Part shown: piece after piece, positions 45,923 through 54,413 of the stretch
Position numbering within the stretch: the first letter of the stretch is position 1
Layout: each line of letters starts with the position of its first letter
Assembly (NCBI RefSeq): GCF_050122995.1
Contig: NZ_JBNLIA010000012.1
Location: 124,001 to 188,000 of the forward strand
DNA: 64,000 nt
Reading direction: 5' to 3'
Source of the DNA: Haloparvum alkalitolerans
GTDB taxonomy: Archaea; Halobacteriota; Halobacteria; Halobacteriales; Haloferacaceae
Notes under the pieces: model-generated
The model's input: only the letters and a program-made list of their open reading frames with translations
The model's database searches: none
What the model was told of the DNA's origin: nothing
Translations under genes and position numbers: made by a program

Positions 45923-46218
45923 CAGAAGTGGTACTGCTGGCCCTTGCGTTCGATCAGCGTGTCGCGGTCCCACAGTCGGCGCTCCCACGCCTCGAACTCG
46001 TCTTCGAGGTACGGAAGCAGTTCGGCCGTGTAGTAGGAGACCGGCGAGGGGATCCCGAAGGCGTCCGGGAAGCACGCCAGCAGGAACGAATCCTCGAGGT
46101 CCTCGGCCTCCTTCTCGATCTTCTCGTAGGCCGGGTGGCTGATCATCCCGTGGTAGAGCCCGCGGGCCCACTCGTCGAGGGTCGCGAGGAACCGGTCGAT
46201 GCGCTCGGCCAGCGTCAT
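45922..46218 (-). CDS. Small partner protein of the ArsA-type ATPase
   Basis: A 98-residue helical protein (MTLAERIDRFLATLDEWARGLYHGMISHPAYEKIEKEAEDLEDSFLLACFPDAFGIPSPVSYYTAELLPYLEDEFEAWERR) overlapping the ATPase gene by one base. It has no known motif. The tight coupling suggests it works with the ATPase, for example as an adaptor. Confidence 0.7.
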   Translation of the reverse strand: MTLAERIDRFLATLDEWARGLYHGMISHPAYEKIEKEAEDLEDSFLLACFPDAFGIPSPVSYYTAELLPYLEDEFEAWERRLWDRDTLIERKGQQYHF

Positions 46219-46322
46219 GGATTCACACGTAGCGGTCGCCGCGGTAAAAGCTGTCGCGGCTCGGTGCTCGAGACGCCCGCCCGGACCGCGGCTTCAAGGT
46301 CGTTCCCCTCCACCGCGTGGGT

Positions 46323-47606
46323 ATGAGCGACGCGATCCCGGTGACGATCCTCTCGGGGAGTCTGGGGGCGGGCAAGACCACCCTGCTGAACCACCTGCTG
46401 CGGCACGCCGGCGACCGCGACGTGGCCGTCCTCGTCAACGACATGGGGGACGTGAACGTCGACGCCGACCTCGTCGCGGAGGGCTCGGACCTCGACGTGG
46501 AGGGCGGCGTCGCGGAGCTGTCGAACGGCTGCATCTGCTGTGAGCTACAGGACGACCTCGAGACGGCCGTGGTCCGGCTCGCCCGGAATCGCGAGTTCGA
46601 CCACCTGGTCGTGGAGTCGTCGGGCATCTCCGAACCCGCGCCCGTCGCGCGGCTGTTCACCACCGAGTCGCGCGTCGCCGCGCTGTACGACGTGAACGCG
46701 CTCGTGACGGTCGTGGACGCCCGGCAGTTCCGCGACGCGTTCGCGGGCGAGGGGACCCCGGAGCGCCGCGCGGACCCGGACGCCGACGAGCGCCCCCTCT
46801 CCGACCTCCTCGTGGAGCAGGTCGAGGTGTCGAACGTCGTCCTGCTCAACAAGGCCGACCTCTGTACCGACGCGGAGCTCGCGGAGGCCGAGGAGCTAAT
46901 CGCGGCGCTCCAGCCGGACGCGGAGACCATCCGCACGGAGTTCTCCGCGGTCGACCCCGCCCGCCTGCTGGACGTCGACCGCTTCGACCCGGACGAGGTC
47001 GGCGACCTGCCGGGCTGGAAGCGCGCGCTCGCGGACGCCGAGGGCCACGGAGGACACGGCGAGGGGGGGCACGGCGGGGACGGGAACGACGAGGGCGACC
47101 ACGCCCACGACGGCCACGACGGCCACGCCCACCGCCACCCGGACGAGGTGTACGGCGTCACCTCGTTCACCTACCGGCGGCGGCGCCCCTTCCATCCCGG
47201 CCGGATCGCCGACCTCCTGCGTGACCTCCCGGAGAGCGTCGTCCGGTCGAAGGGGACGCTGTGGGTCGCGGGCAACGAACACCGGCAGGTCGTCGGGCAG
47301 GCCGGCCCCTCGGTTCGCGTGGAGGCGCCCGGGCCGTGGATCGCCAGCCTCCCCGAGATCGACCGGGAGCTCTACCGGTCGAACCGGCCGGACCTGGAGT
47401 GGCACGACGAGCACGGCGACCGGCTGACTGAGTACGTCGTCATCGGCACGGGAATGGACCGCGAGGCGGTGACCGAGGCGCTGGACGACTGTCTGGTCAC
47501 CGACGAGGAGTGGGCGAGACTGGAGGGCGGGGGGTCCCTCGACGCCGCCGACCCCTTCCCCGACGAGCCGGGCGCGGAGGTCGCGCTCCGCGAGCCGGGA
47601 GCCTGA
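46323..47606 (+). CDS. CobW/COG0523-family GTPase (metal chaperone)
   Basis: A 427-residue GTPase with Walker A GSLGAGKTT, the metal-site motif GCICCEL, VVESSGISEP, NKADL and a C-terminal CobW domain (FTYRRRRPFHPGRIADLLRDLPESVVRSKGTLW). Between the domains is a His/Asp/Gly-rich loop (GHGGHGEGGHGG, then HAHDGHDGHAHRHPDE), which probably binds zinc or another metal. Members deliver metals to target enzymes. The ATG at 46323 is preferred to an in-frame GTG two codons earlier because MSDAIPVTILSG fits the family start. Confidence 0.9.
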   Translation: MSDAIPVTILSGSLGAGKTTLLNHLLRHAGDRDVAVLVNDMGDVNVDADLVAEGSDLDVEGGVAELSNGCICCELQDDLETAVVRLARNREFDHLVVESSGISEPAPVARLFTTESRVAALYDVNALVTVVDARQFRDAFAGEGTPERRADPDADERPLSDLLVEQVEVSNVVLLNKADLCTDAELAEAEELIAALQPDAETIRTEFSAVDPARLLDVDRFDPDEVGDLPGWKRALADAEGHGGHGEGGHGGDGNDEGDHAHDGHDGHAHRHPDEVYGVTSFTYRRRRPFHPGRIADLLRDLPESVVRSKGTLWVAGNEHRQVVGQAGPSVRVEAPGPWIASLPEIDRELYRSNRPDLEWHDEHGDRLTEYVVIGTGMDREAVTEALDDCLVTDEEWARLEGGGSLDAADPFPDEPGAEVALREPGA

Positions 47607-47720
47607 CCGTTCGCTCGGAAGCCGGCGCAGTCACGCGTCCGGACGCGGCGGTCGCGGACCGGAGCTGTCTCGGCGCTGTGCGACCGCGTATCTGAGGACC
47701 GACTGCGGAGTAGAGAGGGC

Positions 47721-47760
47721 CCGCTGGGGCTTTCCGACCGTCGCGTTCCGAGCAACAGGA
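47721..47760 (-). repeat. Fragment of family A repeat
   Basis: On the minus strand it reads CTGTTGCTCGGAACG then GGAAAGCCCCAGC, matching the family A head (best in copy 3, which reads CTGCTGCTCGGAACAGC...GGAAAGCCCCAGC). Only this head remains, with several substitutions. The rest of the 213-base gap before the next gene shows nothing else. Confidence 0.6.
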
Positions 47761-47819
47761 GCGACGCGTCGACCCCTCGGTTGAGAAACCCTCATACGCG
47801 CGAGCCCCCACCGACCGGT

Positions 47820-49355
47820 ATGGACAGACGGCGCTTCCTCCGGACCGGCGCGCTGGGCGTCGCCGGAGTGGCGTTGGGCGGCGCGGCGGCCGGCGGGTTC
47901 GGGGACACGGCGGCCGCGGCGACCGCGAGCGAGCAGGAGTCGACCGCCTACGCCCCGATCGGGCGGCTCGACCTCGACGCCGCTTACGAGGCGGTCGTCG
48001 CCGAGGACGGGGCGACCGCCTTCGTCGCCACGGGCGACGGGTTCGTCGTCGTCGACCTCTCCGATCCCGCCGATCCCCGGCCGGTCGCCGAGCGAGGGAA
48101 CCTGCTCGCCGACCGCGAGAACGGCCCGCTGACGCGGGTCTGGGACCTCTCGGTCGACGGGAGCGACCTGCTGGTCGCCGGCCCCGCGAACCCGAACCGG
48201 AGCGTGAACGCCGCCGTGCGCTTCGACGTCTCCGACCCCGCCGACCCGGAACAAGTCGCCGTCGCCGAAGTGGGGTTCCCGGTCCACAACTGCGCGCTCG
48301 CGGACGGGGTCGGCTACCTCACCGGCAACGACCGCGACCGGAACCCCCTCGTCGTCGTCGATCTGAGGGAGGATCCGGGGGAGAACGGGAGCGCGACGGC
48401 CGGCGAGGAACTCGCGCGCTGGTCGGTTATCGACGCCGACCCCGCGTGGGACGACGTGCGACAGACCCTCCGCGTGGTCCACGACGTGAGCGTGACCGAC
48501 GGCGTGGCGACGCTGGCCTACTGGGACGCCGGCACGCACCTGCTCGACGTCTCGGACCCCGCGGATCCGGCCTATCTCGGCGGCGTGACGCCGCACGAAC
48601 CGGGAGAACTGGCCGCGCTGTCGGCCCACGGGGTCACCGTCGAGAACTCGGCGCTCCCGGGCAACCACCACTATGCGGAGACGGACGAGGCCGGCGACCT
48701 GCTGGCCGTCAACGCCGAGGCGTGGGCGGTCGAGACCGGCGACGGACTGCGGGGCGGCCCCGGCGGCGTCCACCTCTACGACCGCTCGGACCCGGGCGAC
48801 CTCACTCGACTCGCGACGGTAGAGCCCCTCGAAAGCCCCGACCCCACGGGCTCGGGCGTCTGGACCACGGCGCACAACTTCGAGCTCCGGGACGACCGCC
48901 TCTACACCGCGTGGTACGAGGGCGGCGTGACGCTCCACGACGTCTCCGACCCCGCGGCTCCCGCGGAGTTGGCGCGGTGGCGCGACCCCGCCCACGCCAG
49001 TTTCTGGACCGCGCGCGTCGGCGTCCCCGGCGAGTTCTTCGTCGCCCCGAGCACGAGCCACCGGCCCGCGCAGGCCGCCCTCTACACCTTCCCCGACCGC
49101 GCCGGCGAGCAGGCCGACCCGCCCGCGCTGCGCGACGCCCTCCCGGACGCGTCGACCGAGACCCCCGCGGCCGCACGGACGCCCGCGGACGCGACCGAAA
49201 CGCCGCCCCCCGAGACGACCGCGACCGACGGCGCCGCCACGACGGACGGCGAGGCTCCCGGGTTCGGGGTCGCGACCGCTGTCGGCACCGTCGCGGGCGT
49301 GGCGGGGGGACTGCGCGTCCTCAGGCGGGTCCACGACGACGGACGTGCGGAATAG
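47820..49355 (+). CDS. Tat-exported LVIVD-repeat beta-propeller with PGF-CTERM-like anchor
   Basis: A 511-residue surface protein. It begins MDRRRFLRTGALGVAGVALGG, a twin-arginine signal. The body has LVIVD repeats (GFVVVDLSDPADPRPVAE, VRFDVSDPADPEQVA, HLLDVSDPADPAYLGG, TLHDVSDPAAPAEL), which form a beta-propeller. A Thr/Ala/Pro-rich linker (about 455-485) is typical of an O-glycosylated stalk. The C-terminus, PGFGVATAVGTVAGVAGGLRVLRR, looks like a PGF-CTERM signal for archaeosortase-dependent lipid attachment. No enzyme motif. Confidence 0.82.
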   Translation: MDRRRFLRTGALGVAGVALGGAAAGGFGDTAAAATASEQESTAYAPIGRLDLDAAYEAVVAEDGATAFVATGDGFVVVDLSDPADPRPVAERGNLLADRENGPLTRVWDLSVDGSDLLVAGPANPNRSVNAAVRFDVSDPADPEQVAVAEVGFPVHNCALADGVGYLTGNDRDRNPLVVVDLREDPGENGSATAGEELARWSVIDADPAWDDVRQTLRVVHDVSVTDGVATLAYWDAGTHLLDVSDPADPAYLGGVTPHEPGELAALSAHGVTVENSALPGNHHYAETDEAGDLLAVNAEAWAVETGDGLRGGPGGVHLYDRSDPGDLTRLATVEPLESPDPTGSGVWTTAHNFELRDDRLYTAWYEGGVTLHDVSDPAAPAELARWRDPAHASFWTARVGVPGEFFVAPSTSHRPAQAALYTFPDRAGEQADPPALRDALPDASTETPAAARTPADATETPPPETTATDGAATTDGEAPGFGVATAVGTVAGVAGGLRVLRRVHDDGRAE

Positions 49356-49431
49356 TGACACAGTTGCTTGCAAGGAACGGCCGGCCGCCCGAACCGCAAG
49401 CTTCCAAAGGCCCCGGCGCCAACTACGGGCA

Positions 49432-49758
49432 ATGAGCGACGAGAGCCTGGCGGACCGGGTGGAGCAGTGGATGGTCGGCCAGATGCCGATCATCCAGATG
49501 CACGGCGGGACGAGCGTCGTGCGCGAGGCCGACGCGGAGACCGGCGAGGTCGTCGTCGAACTCGGCGGCACCTGCTCCGGCTGCGGCATCTCCAACGTCA
49601 CCGCCGAGAACATCCGCCGCGACCTCATCATGGACTTCGACGAGGTGACCGAGGTCCACGTGAAGGTCCCCTCCTCGGGCGACCAGGGCGCCGCCACCGT
49701 CGAGGGCGGCCGCGGCGGCGACCTCCAGCACGAAACCGAGAGCGCGGAGCACTTTTAG
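49432..49758 (+). CDS. NifU C-terminal (Nfu)-like iron-sulfur protein
   Basis: A 108-residue protein with MHGGTSVVREADAETGEVVVELGGTCSGCGISNVTAENIRRDLIMDF, the Nfu domain with its CSGCG (CxxC) site for binding a transient Fe-S cluster. It likely carries clusters to target apoproteins. The acidic C-terminus (QHETESAEHF) is extra. AAGCTTCCAAAG upstream is a weak promoter candidate. Family B copy 2 begins about 20 bases after its stop codon. Confidence 0.88.
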   Translation: MSDESLADRVEQWMVGQMPIIQMHGGTSVVREADAETGEVVVELGGTCSGCGISNVTAENIRRDLIMDFDEVTEVHVKVPSSGDQGAATVEGGRGGDLQHETESAEHF

Positions 49759-49777
49759 AACCGACCGTTTTCCCGCC

Positions 49778-49904
49778 GACCTTTTTCTGCGTTGGGTTCG
49801 CGCGGCGCACAGCGCCGCGCTCACCCGTCCTTGAAAAATGTCGATCAAAAAGGGGCCGCGGTCGGCGCTGCGGGCGCTGCGCACCCTCGCGCCGCCGCGG
49901 TACC
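49778..49904 (+). repeat. Family B repeat element, copy 2
   Basis: GACCTTTTTCTGCGTTGGGT, a perfect palindrome GCGCGGCGC-ACA-GCGCCGCGC, TCCTTGAAAAATGTCGATCA, AAAAGG and the second module through CGCGGTACC. Nearly identical to copy 1 at 13443. It is followed after 26 bases by copy 3 in the same orientation. Confidence 0.92.
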
Positions 49905-49930
49905 ACAACCCCCGACAGAAACCGCAACCC

Positions 49931-50059
49931 GACCTTTTTCTGCGGTCGGGTCGCGGCGGCGCAGGGCGCCGCCTTGACCGCTCCCTTGAAAAATGTCGAT
50001 CAAAAAGGGGCCGCGGTCGGCGCTGCGGGCGCTGCGCACCCTCGCGCCGCCGCGGTACC
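49931..50059 (+). repeat. Family B repeat element, copy 3
   Basis: Tandem neighbour of copy 2. The palindrome is changed to GGCGGCGC-AGG-GCGCCGCC, altered on both arms so that pairing is kept. The rest matches copy 2. It leads into a 43-base minisatellite. Confidence 0.9.
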
Positions 50060-50100
50060 ACAACCCCCGACAGAACCGGCACCACACAGCCACAGCACCG

Positions 50101-50229
50101 CACCGCATCGACACCGCACCACCACAGCACCGCCACAGCACCGCACCGCATCGACACCGCACCACCACAGCACCGCCACAGCACCGCACCGCATCGACAC
50201 CGCACCACCACAGCACCGCCACAGCACCG
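50101..50229 (+). repeat. 43-base tandem minisatellite attached to family B copy 3
   Basis: Three units of 43 bases starting at 50101, 50144 and 50187, each beginning CACCGCATCGACACCGCACC and continuing ACCACAGCACCGCCACAG. No coding potential is credible. The region from here to 50262 is GC-rich spacer. Confidence 0.9.
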
Positions 50230-50262
50230 CCACCGCACCGCGACCGCGGACGGCAGAGATTG

Positions 50263-50284
50263 TGTGTCGCGGTACCGTGACACA
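50263..50284 (+). promoter_or_regulatory. 22-base near-perfect palindrome at a promoter
   Basis: TGTGTC-G-CGGTACCG-T-GACACA, symmetrical except for one position. It lies directly before TAATTAAG (about 50286-50293), the TATA element of the rubredoxin-like gene (ATG at 50317). This is the size and position of a dimeric repressor or activator site. CGCGGTACC is also the last motif of family B, so part of it may derive from that repeat. Confidence 0.55.
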
Positions 50285-50316
50285 TAATTAAGACGATCCG
50301 GCACGTATTGCCGCGT

Positions 50317-50613
50317 ATGGCCTCCGAAGAACCCGTATTCGCGGACGTGACCATCGGACAGAGCGTCTACGACGACGAGGGGAACGAACTCGGATCGGTG
50401 CGCGGGGTCGACGACGACGGCTTCTACGTCCGGTCCCCGGACAGCGGCGAGGCGCTGTCGCTCACGCAGGCGCGGGACGTGTTCGGCACCGCCTACGTGA
50501 TGTGGCGGTGCTGGGAATGCGGCGAGATGGGCGAGATCGGCGACCAGCTCCCGGCGAACTGCCCGAACTGCGACGCGCCGCGAGAGGAGCTCTACTACTG
50601 GGCCGAGGACTGA
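50317..50613 (+). CDS. Rubredoxin-like zinc-ribbon protein (DUF7130-like)
   Basis: A 98-residue protein: an N-terminal beta-rich PRC-barrel-like stretch (IGQSVYDDEGNELGSVRGVDDDGFYV) followed by a rubredoxin-like ribbon CWECG...CPNC and a tryptophan-rich end (ELYYWAED). The CxxC pairs probably bind zinc or iron. The DUF name is from memory. The promoter carries a 22-base palindrome, so expression is likely controlled. Confidence 0.72.
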   Translation: MASEEPVFADVTIGQSVYDDEGNELGSVRGVDDDGFYVRSPDSGEALSLTQARDVFGTAYVMWRCWECGEMGEIGDQLPANCPNCDAPREELYYWAED

Positions 50614-50747
50614 CCCGGCGCGCTTCTGACCCCGTCGGTCAGTGCGTGACAACCCCTCACAGGTTCCGAGAGCCGGCTCTAGCGGCGCGAGAGGAGCGCT
50701 TTCGAAGGCTTTATTCGCGGCGCGGAGGTGATATCCGACAAGTAACC

Positions 50748-51278
50748 ATGTCAGACAAGCCCGCCTCCATGTACCGGAAGATCGACAAGCCGTCGTACAC
50801 GCGCCGTGAGTACATCACGGGCATTCCGGGCTCGAAGATCGCACAGCACAACATGGGCGACCTCTCCACGGACCCGGACGACTACCCCGTCGAGATCAGC
50901 CTGCGCGTCGAGGAGACGCTCCAGATCCGCCACGGCTCGCTCGAGAGCGCGCGCCTGTCGGCCAACCGGCACCTGCTGAAGGAACTCGGCGAGGGCAACT
51001 ACAAGATGGTCCTCCGCAAGTTCCCCCACCAGGTCATCCGCGAGAACAAGCAGGCGACCGGCGCGGGCGCGGACCGCGTCTCCGACGGCATGCGACAGGC
51101 GTTCGGCAAGCCGGTCGGCACCGCCGCCCGCATCCAGAAGGACGAGGCCGTCTTCACGGCCTACTGTACGCCCGAGCAGGCCCCCGTCGTGAAGGAGGCC
51201 TTCCGCCGCGCGTACAACAAGATGTCGCCGCCGTGCCGGATCACGGTCGAGCGCGGCGAGAAGCTGCTGATCTCGTAA
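50748..51278 (+). CDS. rpl10e: Large ribosomal subunit protein L10e (uL16)
   Basis: A 176-residue ribosomal protein; MYRKIDKPSYTRREYITGIPGSKIAQHNMGD and the GADRVSDGMRQAFGKPVGTAARI loop are diagnostic of archaeal L10e/uL16, which sits near the peptidyl-transferase centre and the central protuberance. The ATG is preceded by GGCTTTATTCG about 40 bases upstream. Length normal. It stands apart from ribosomal operons, as usual for this gene. Confidence 0.96.
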   Translation: MSDKPASMYRKIDKPSYTRREYITGIPGSKIAQHNMGDLSTDPDDYPVEISLRVEETLQIRHGSLESARLSANRHLLKELGEGNYKMVLRKFPHQVIRENKQATGAGADRVSDGMRQAFGKPVGTAARIQKDEAVFTAYCTPEQAPVVKEAFRRAYNKMSPPCRITVERGEKLLIS

Positions 51279-51387
51279 GCGACTCCCGTTCTCCCGGTTT
51301 TTCCGACGGTTCCAGCGACCGCGTTTCTTCCCCCCCCGGCGTCCTCGTCGGGAAGTGCTTATCAGTCGCGGCGCGGTGCGTACCGGT

Positions 51388-52479
51388 ATGTACGATTTCG
51401 CCGTCGTGGGCGTCGGCCCGGCCGGCGCGCGCTTCGCCCGCCGCGCGGCGGAGGCGGGGTACGACGTGATCGCCTTCGAGAAGGGCGAGGTCGGGACCCC
51501 GCTGGCCTGCTCCGGGCACGTCTCCGACGACGTGTGGGAGTACGTCCCGGACGCGGCGCGCGAGGAGTTGCTGCAGAACGAGGTGTACGGCGCGCGCTTC
51601 CGCGTCGGCGGCCCCGACTCGAAGCCCTACCGCTTCTACAAGGAGGAGCGCGTCTCGAACGTGATCGACCGCGTCGGGCTGGACCGGACGCTCGCCGACT
51701 GCGCCCGCGAGGCCGGCGCCGACGTGCGCGAGGGCCACACCGTCACCGGCGTCGACGAGCGCGAGGACCGCGTGGCGCTGGACGTGCGGACGGCCGACCG
51801 CGTCGATGGGGGGATCGAGACGGTCGAGGCGCGGATGGTCGCGGGCTGTGACGGCCCCGTCTCGCGCGTCCGGCGCGCGGTCGGCCTCCCGGAACCGGAC
51901 GAGAAACTGCACGGCGTCCTCGCGTTCGACCGCGACCCGGATCACGGCGACTTCGTGGACGTCCACCTGACGGCGCCCACCTTCTTCGCGTGGCGCATCC
52001 CCCGCGGGGAGGCGGGCGTCGAGTACGGGCTCGCCGCGCCACCGGGCGTCGAGGTGAACGAGATGTTCGACGCGCTCACCGACGCCTACGACGTGGAGAC
52101 GGACCACTTCTGTTCGGGCGCCATCCCCGTCGGCCCGCCGGAGACGGTGACGACCGACCGCGTCTTCCTGATCGGCGACGCGGCCGCGCAGACGAAGCCG
52201 TTCACCGGCGGGGGGATCCGCTACGGGATGGCCGCCGCCGACGCCGCGGCGGGGGCGATCGATCCCGCCGACCCCGCCACGCTCGCCGACTACGAGGCGG
52301 CGTGGCGCGACGAGTTGGCCAGGGAGATCCGGCTCGGAAAGCTCATCAGGAAGTGCTACTCGCTGCCGGAGCCGGTTCAGCGGCTCGGGCTCCGGGCGCT
52401 GTCGGGCGAGATCGGCGTCCACATGGACAGGCCCTCCTCGTTCTTCTCGCGGACGCATCTGCGCCGGCTGCTGCGCTGA
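51388..52479 (+). CDS. Geranylgeranyl reductase family FAD-dependent oxidoreductase
   Basis: A 363-residue flavoprotein that probably saturates isoprenoid chains of archaeal lipids. The FAD-binding motif is YDFAVVGVGPAGARFARRAAEAGYDVIAFEK; LACSGHVSDDVW is typical of this family, as is FLIGDAAAQTKPFTGGGIRYGM for the second FAD contact. The start at 51388 is 11 codons inside a longer open frame and places the Rossmann strand at the N-terminus. TGCTTATCAG about 30 bases upstream is the promoter. Confidence 0.88.
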   Translation: MYDFAVVGVGPAGARFARRAAEAGYDVIAFEKGEVGTPLACSGHVSDDVWEYVPDAAREELLQNEVYGARFRVGGPDSKPYRFYKEERVSNVIDRVGLDRTLADCAREAGADVREGHTVTGVDEREDRVALDVRTADRVDGGIETVEARMVAGCDGPVSRVRRAVGLPEPDEKLHGVLAFDRDPDHGDFVDVHLTAPTFFAWRIPRGEAGVEYGLAAPPGVEVNEMFDALTDAYDVETDHFCSGAIPVGPPETVTTDRVFLIGDAAAQTKPFTGGGIRYGMAAADAAAGAIDPADPATLADYEAAWRDELAREIRLGKLIRKCYSLPEPVQRLGLRALSGEIGVHMDRPSSFFSRTHLRRLLR

Positions 52480-52552
52480 GGGGGAGTCGCCGGCTCGCCC
52501 CGACCCCCTCCCGGTCCGCTCGACTGCGGCGCCGCGAACGCAGTCCGTGCGG

Positions 52553-54397
52553 TCAGTCGTCGGCTCCCGATCCGGTCCCGGCGTCGTCGAGCGCCGGGAA
52601 CCGGAGTTCGACGACCGCGCCGCGGGGCTCCGCCTCCCGGTAGGAGACGGTCCCGCCCACGTCCTCCACGGTCCAGCGGACGAGCCAGAGCCCGATCCCC
52701 GAGGCGTGCTCCGTCGGCGTCTCGGCGGTGCCCACGAGCGGCCCCCGGTCGGCCTCCGAGATCCCCGGTCCGTTGTCCGCGACGCGGAGGACGGCCGCGG
52801 AGCCCCCGCCGCCGGCCTCCCGCTCCAGTGAGACCCGCACGCGCGGGTCGCGGTCGCAGTGGACGACCGCGTTCGTCAGCAGCTCCTCGACGGCGACCGC
52901 GACGCTGTCGTTCGCGAGCACGGAGACGGACGCGAGCGTCGTCTCGATCCCGGCGTGGGGATACTCGTCGCGGATCTCCTCGGCGGCGGTCGCGATCACC
53001 TCGTCCAACCGGACCGGCTCCAGGTCGACGTCCCCGCGCAGCGCCGAGCGGAAGCGCCGCGCCGCGTTCGACAGCGACAGCAGGTTCTCGGACGCCTTCT
53101 TGATGCGGTCGACGTGGTGGGCGATCTCCCCTTCCCCGGCCTCGATCCCGGACGCGTGCCCGATCACCACGTTGAGGCGGTTGCGGAGGTCGTGTCTGAG
53201 CACGCGGTCGAGCACGGCGAGCCGCTGTTCGCGCTCGCGCCGGTCGGTCACGTCGCGCTGGAACCCGAGGAAGTACTCCACTTCGCCGTCCGGGCCGTGG
53301 ATCGGCGTCACGTCCAGCGCGTTGTACCACTCGCTGCCGTCCGCGCGCCGGTTGAGTATCTCGACGCTGACGGGCTCGCCGGCCGCGATCGCCTCGCGCA
53401 GGCGGGCGACCGTCTCCGGGTCCGTGTCCTCCGTCTGGAGGATCCGCGGGTTTCGGCCGAGCATCTCCTCGCGCGAGCGTCCGGTGAGCCGCTCGAACTC
53501 GTCGTTGACGTAGATCAGCGGATTGTCCGGAAGCGACGGGTTTGAGATCGTGATCCCGATGGTCGCGTCGTCCATGGCGCGCCGGTAGAGCCGGAGCTGA
53601 TCCTCCCGGGCCTGCCGGCGCGACACGTCGTGAACGATCACCTGTACCGTGTCCCCGTCGACCGCGGTGGTGGCGATCTCGACCGGGACCGGGCGGTCGT
53701 TGCGGCGGATCCGCGCGTCGACGAACTCCGCCTCCCCCGCAGCGTCCGGGTCCGCGATCAGCCGTCGAACGGGGTCGCGGCAGTCCGGATCGATGATGGA
53801 GACGAACTCCCGGCCGGCGAGGTCCTCGGGGTCTGTTCCGAGCAGCCGTCCCGCCGCCGCGTTGGCGTAGGTGATCGTCGCGTCGGCGACCAGGAAGGCG
53901 GCCGCCGGCGCCTGCTCGATCAGCCGCCGGTAGCGCTCCCGGCTCTCGGCGACCTCGCGCGAGAGCGACCGGGCGCGCGTGACGGTGTTCAGGCGCCGCT
54001 CCAGGACCGCGCTTCGGAGCGGGGTCGACAGCACGTCGGTGACCACGGTCGCGAGGTCCTCGGGGAGCCGCGCCAGCACCGCCCCCGGATCGCCCTCCGC
54101 CACGAGCAGACACGGCACGAGCGTCGCTTCCCGCTCCCGGATCCGACGGAGTCCGTCCGCGACCGCCCGGAGCGTTCCCGGGTCGGCGAGGCAGCACTCG
54201 AAATCCAGCCCCTCGAGGTCGGCCGGCTCGGCGATCACCGGCTCGTAGCCGTGCTCGTCGAGCCACTCCACGAGCAGTCGGCGGTCCTCGCCGGGACGGA
54301 GACAGCAGACGACGCGCGGCCGCTCCGGGTCGTCGCCGTCGGTCGGCGGCGAGTCGATGCGGTCTGCTGCCCTCGCTCCCGGTGTGGGGTCACTCAT
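52553..54397 (-). CDS. Soluble sensory histidine kinase with PAS and LOV-like domains
   Basis: A 614-residue kinase without membrane segments. Order: an N-terminal receiver-like domain (about 28-130) lacking clear phosphorylation residues; a PAS domain (about 155-260); a second PAS domain (about 270-385) that is LOV-like (YVNDEFERLTGRSREEMLGRNPRILQ) but has proline where photoactive LOV domains have the flavin-binding cysteine; HisKA with RVLRHDLRNRLNVVIGH (H402); and HATPase_c (NDSVAVAVEELLTNAVVH, DNGPGI, GIGLWLVRW). It follows the KaiC-like gene by 16 bases. Confidence 0.87.
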   Translation of the reverse strand: MSDPTPGARAADRIDSPPTDGDDPERPRVVCCLRPGEDRRLLVEWLDEHGYEPVIAEPADLEGLDFECCLADPGTLRAVADGLRRIREREATLVPCLLVAEGDPGAVLARLPEDLATVVTDVLSTPLRSAVLERRLNTVTRARSLSREVAESRERYRRLIEQAPAAAFLVADATITYANAAAGRLLGTDPEDLAGREFVSIIDPDCRDPVRRLIADPDAAGEAEFVDARIRRNDRPVPVEIATTAVDGDTVQVIVHDVSRRQAREDQLRLYRRAMDDATIGITISNPSLPDNPLIYVNDEFERLTGRSREEMLGRNPRILQTEDTDPETVARLREAIAAGEPVSVEILNRRADGSEWYNALDVTPIHGPDGEVEYFLGFQRDVTDRREREQRLAVLDRVLRHDLRNRLNVVIGHASGIEAGEGEIAHHVDRIKKASENLLSLSNAARRFRSALRGDVDLEPVRLDEVIATAAEEIRDEYPHAGIETTLASVSVLANDSVAVAVEELLTNAVVHCDRDPRVRVSLEREAGGGGSAAVLRVADNGPGISEADRGPLVGTAETPTEHASGIGLWLVRWTVEDVGGTVSYREAEPRGAVVELRFPALDDAGTGSGADD

Positions 54398-54413
54398 CGT
54401 GCGGTGTTCACGC

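Noticed and set aside
50101..50229. CRISPR array
   Set aside because: The 43-base units have internal low-complexity repetition and no variable spacers.
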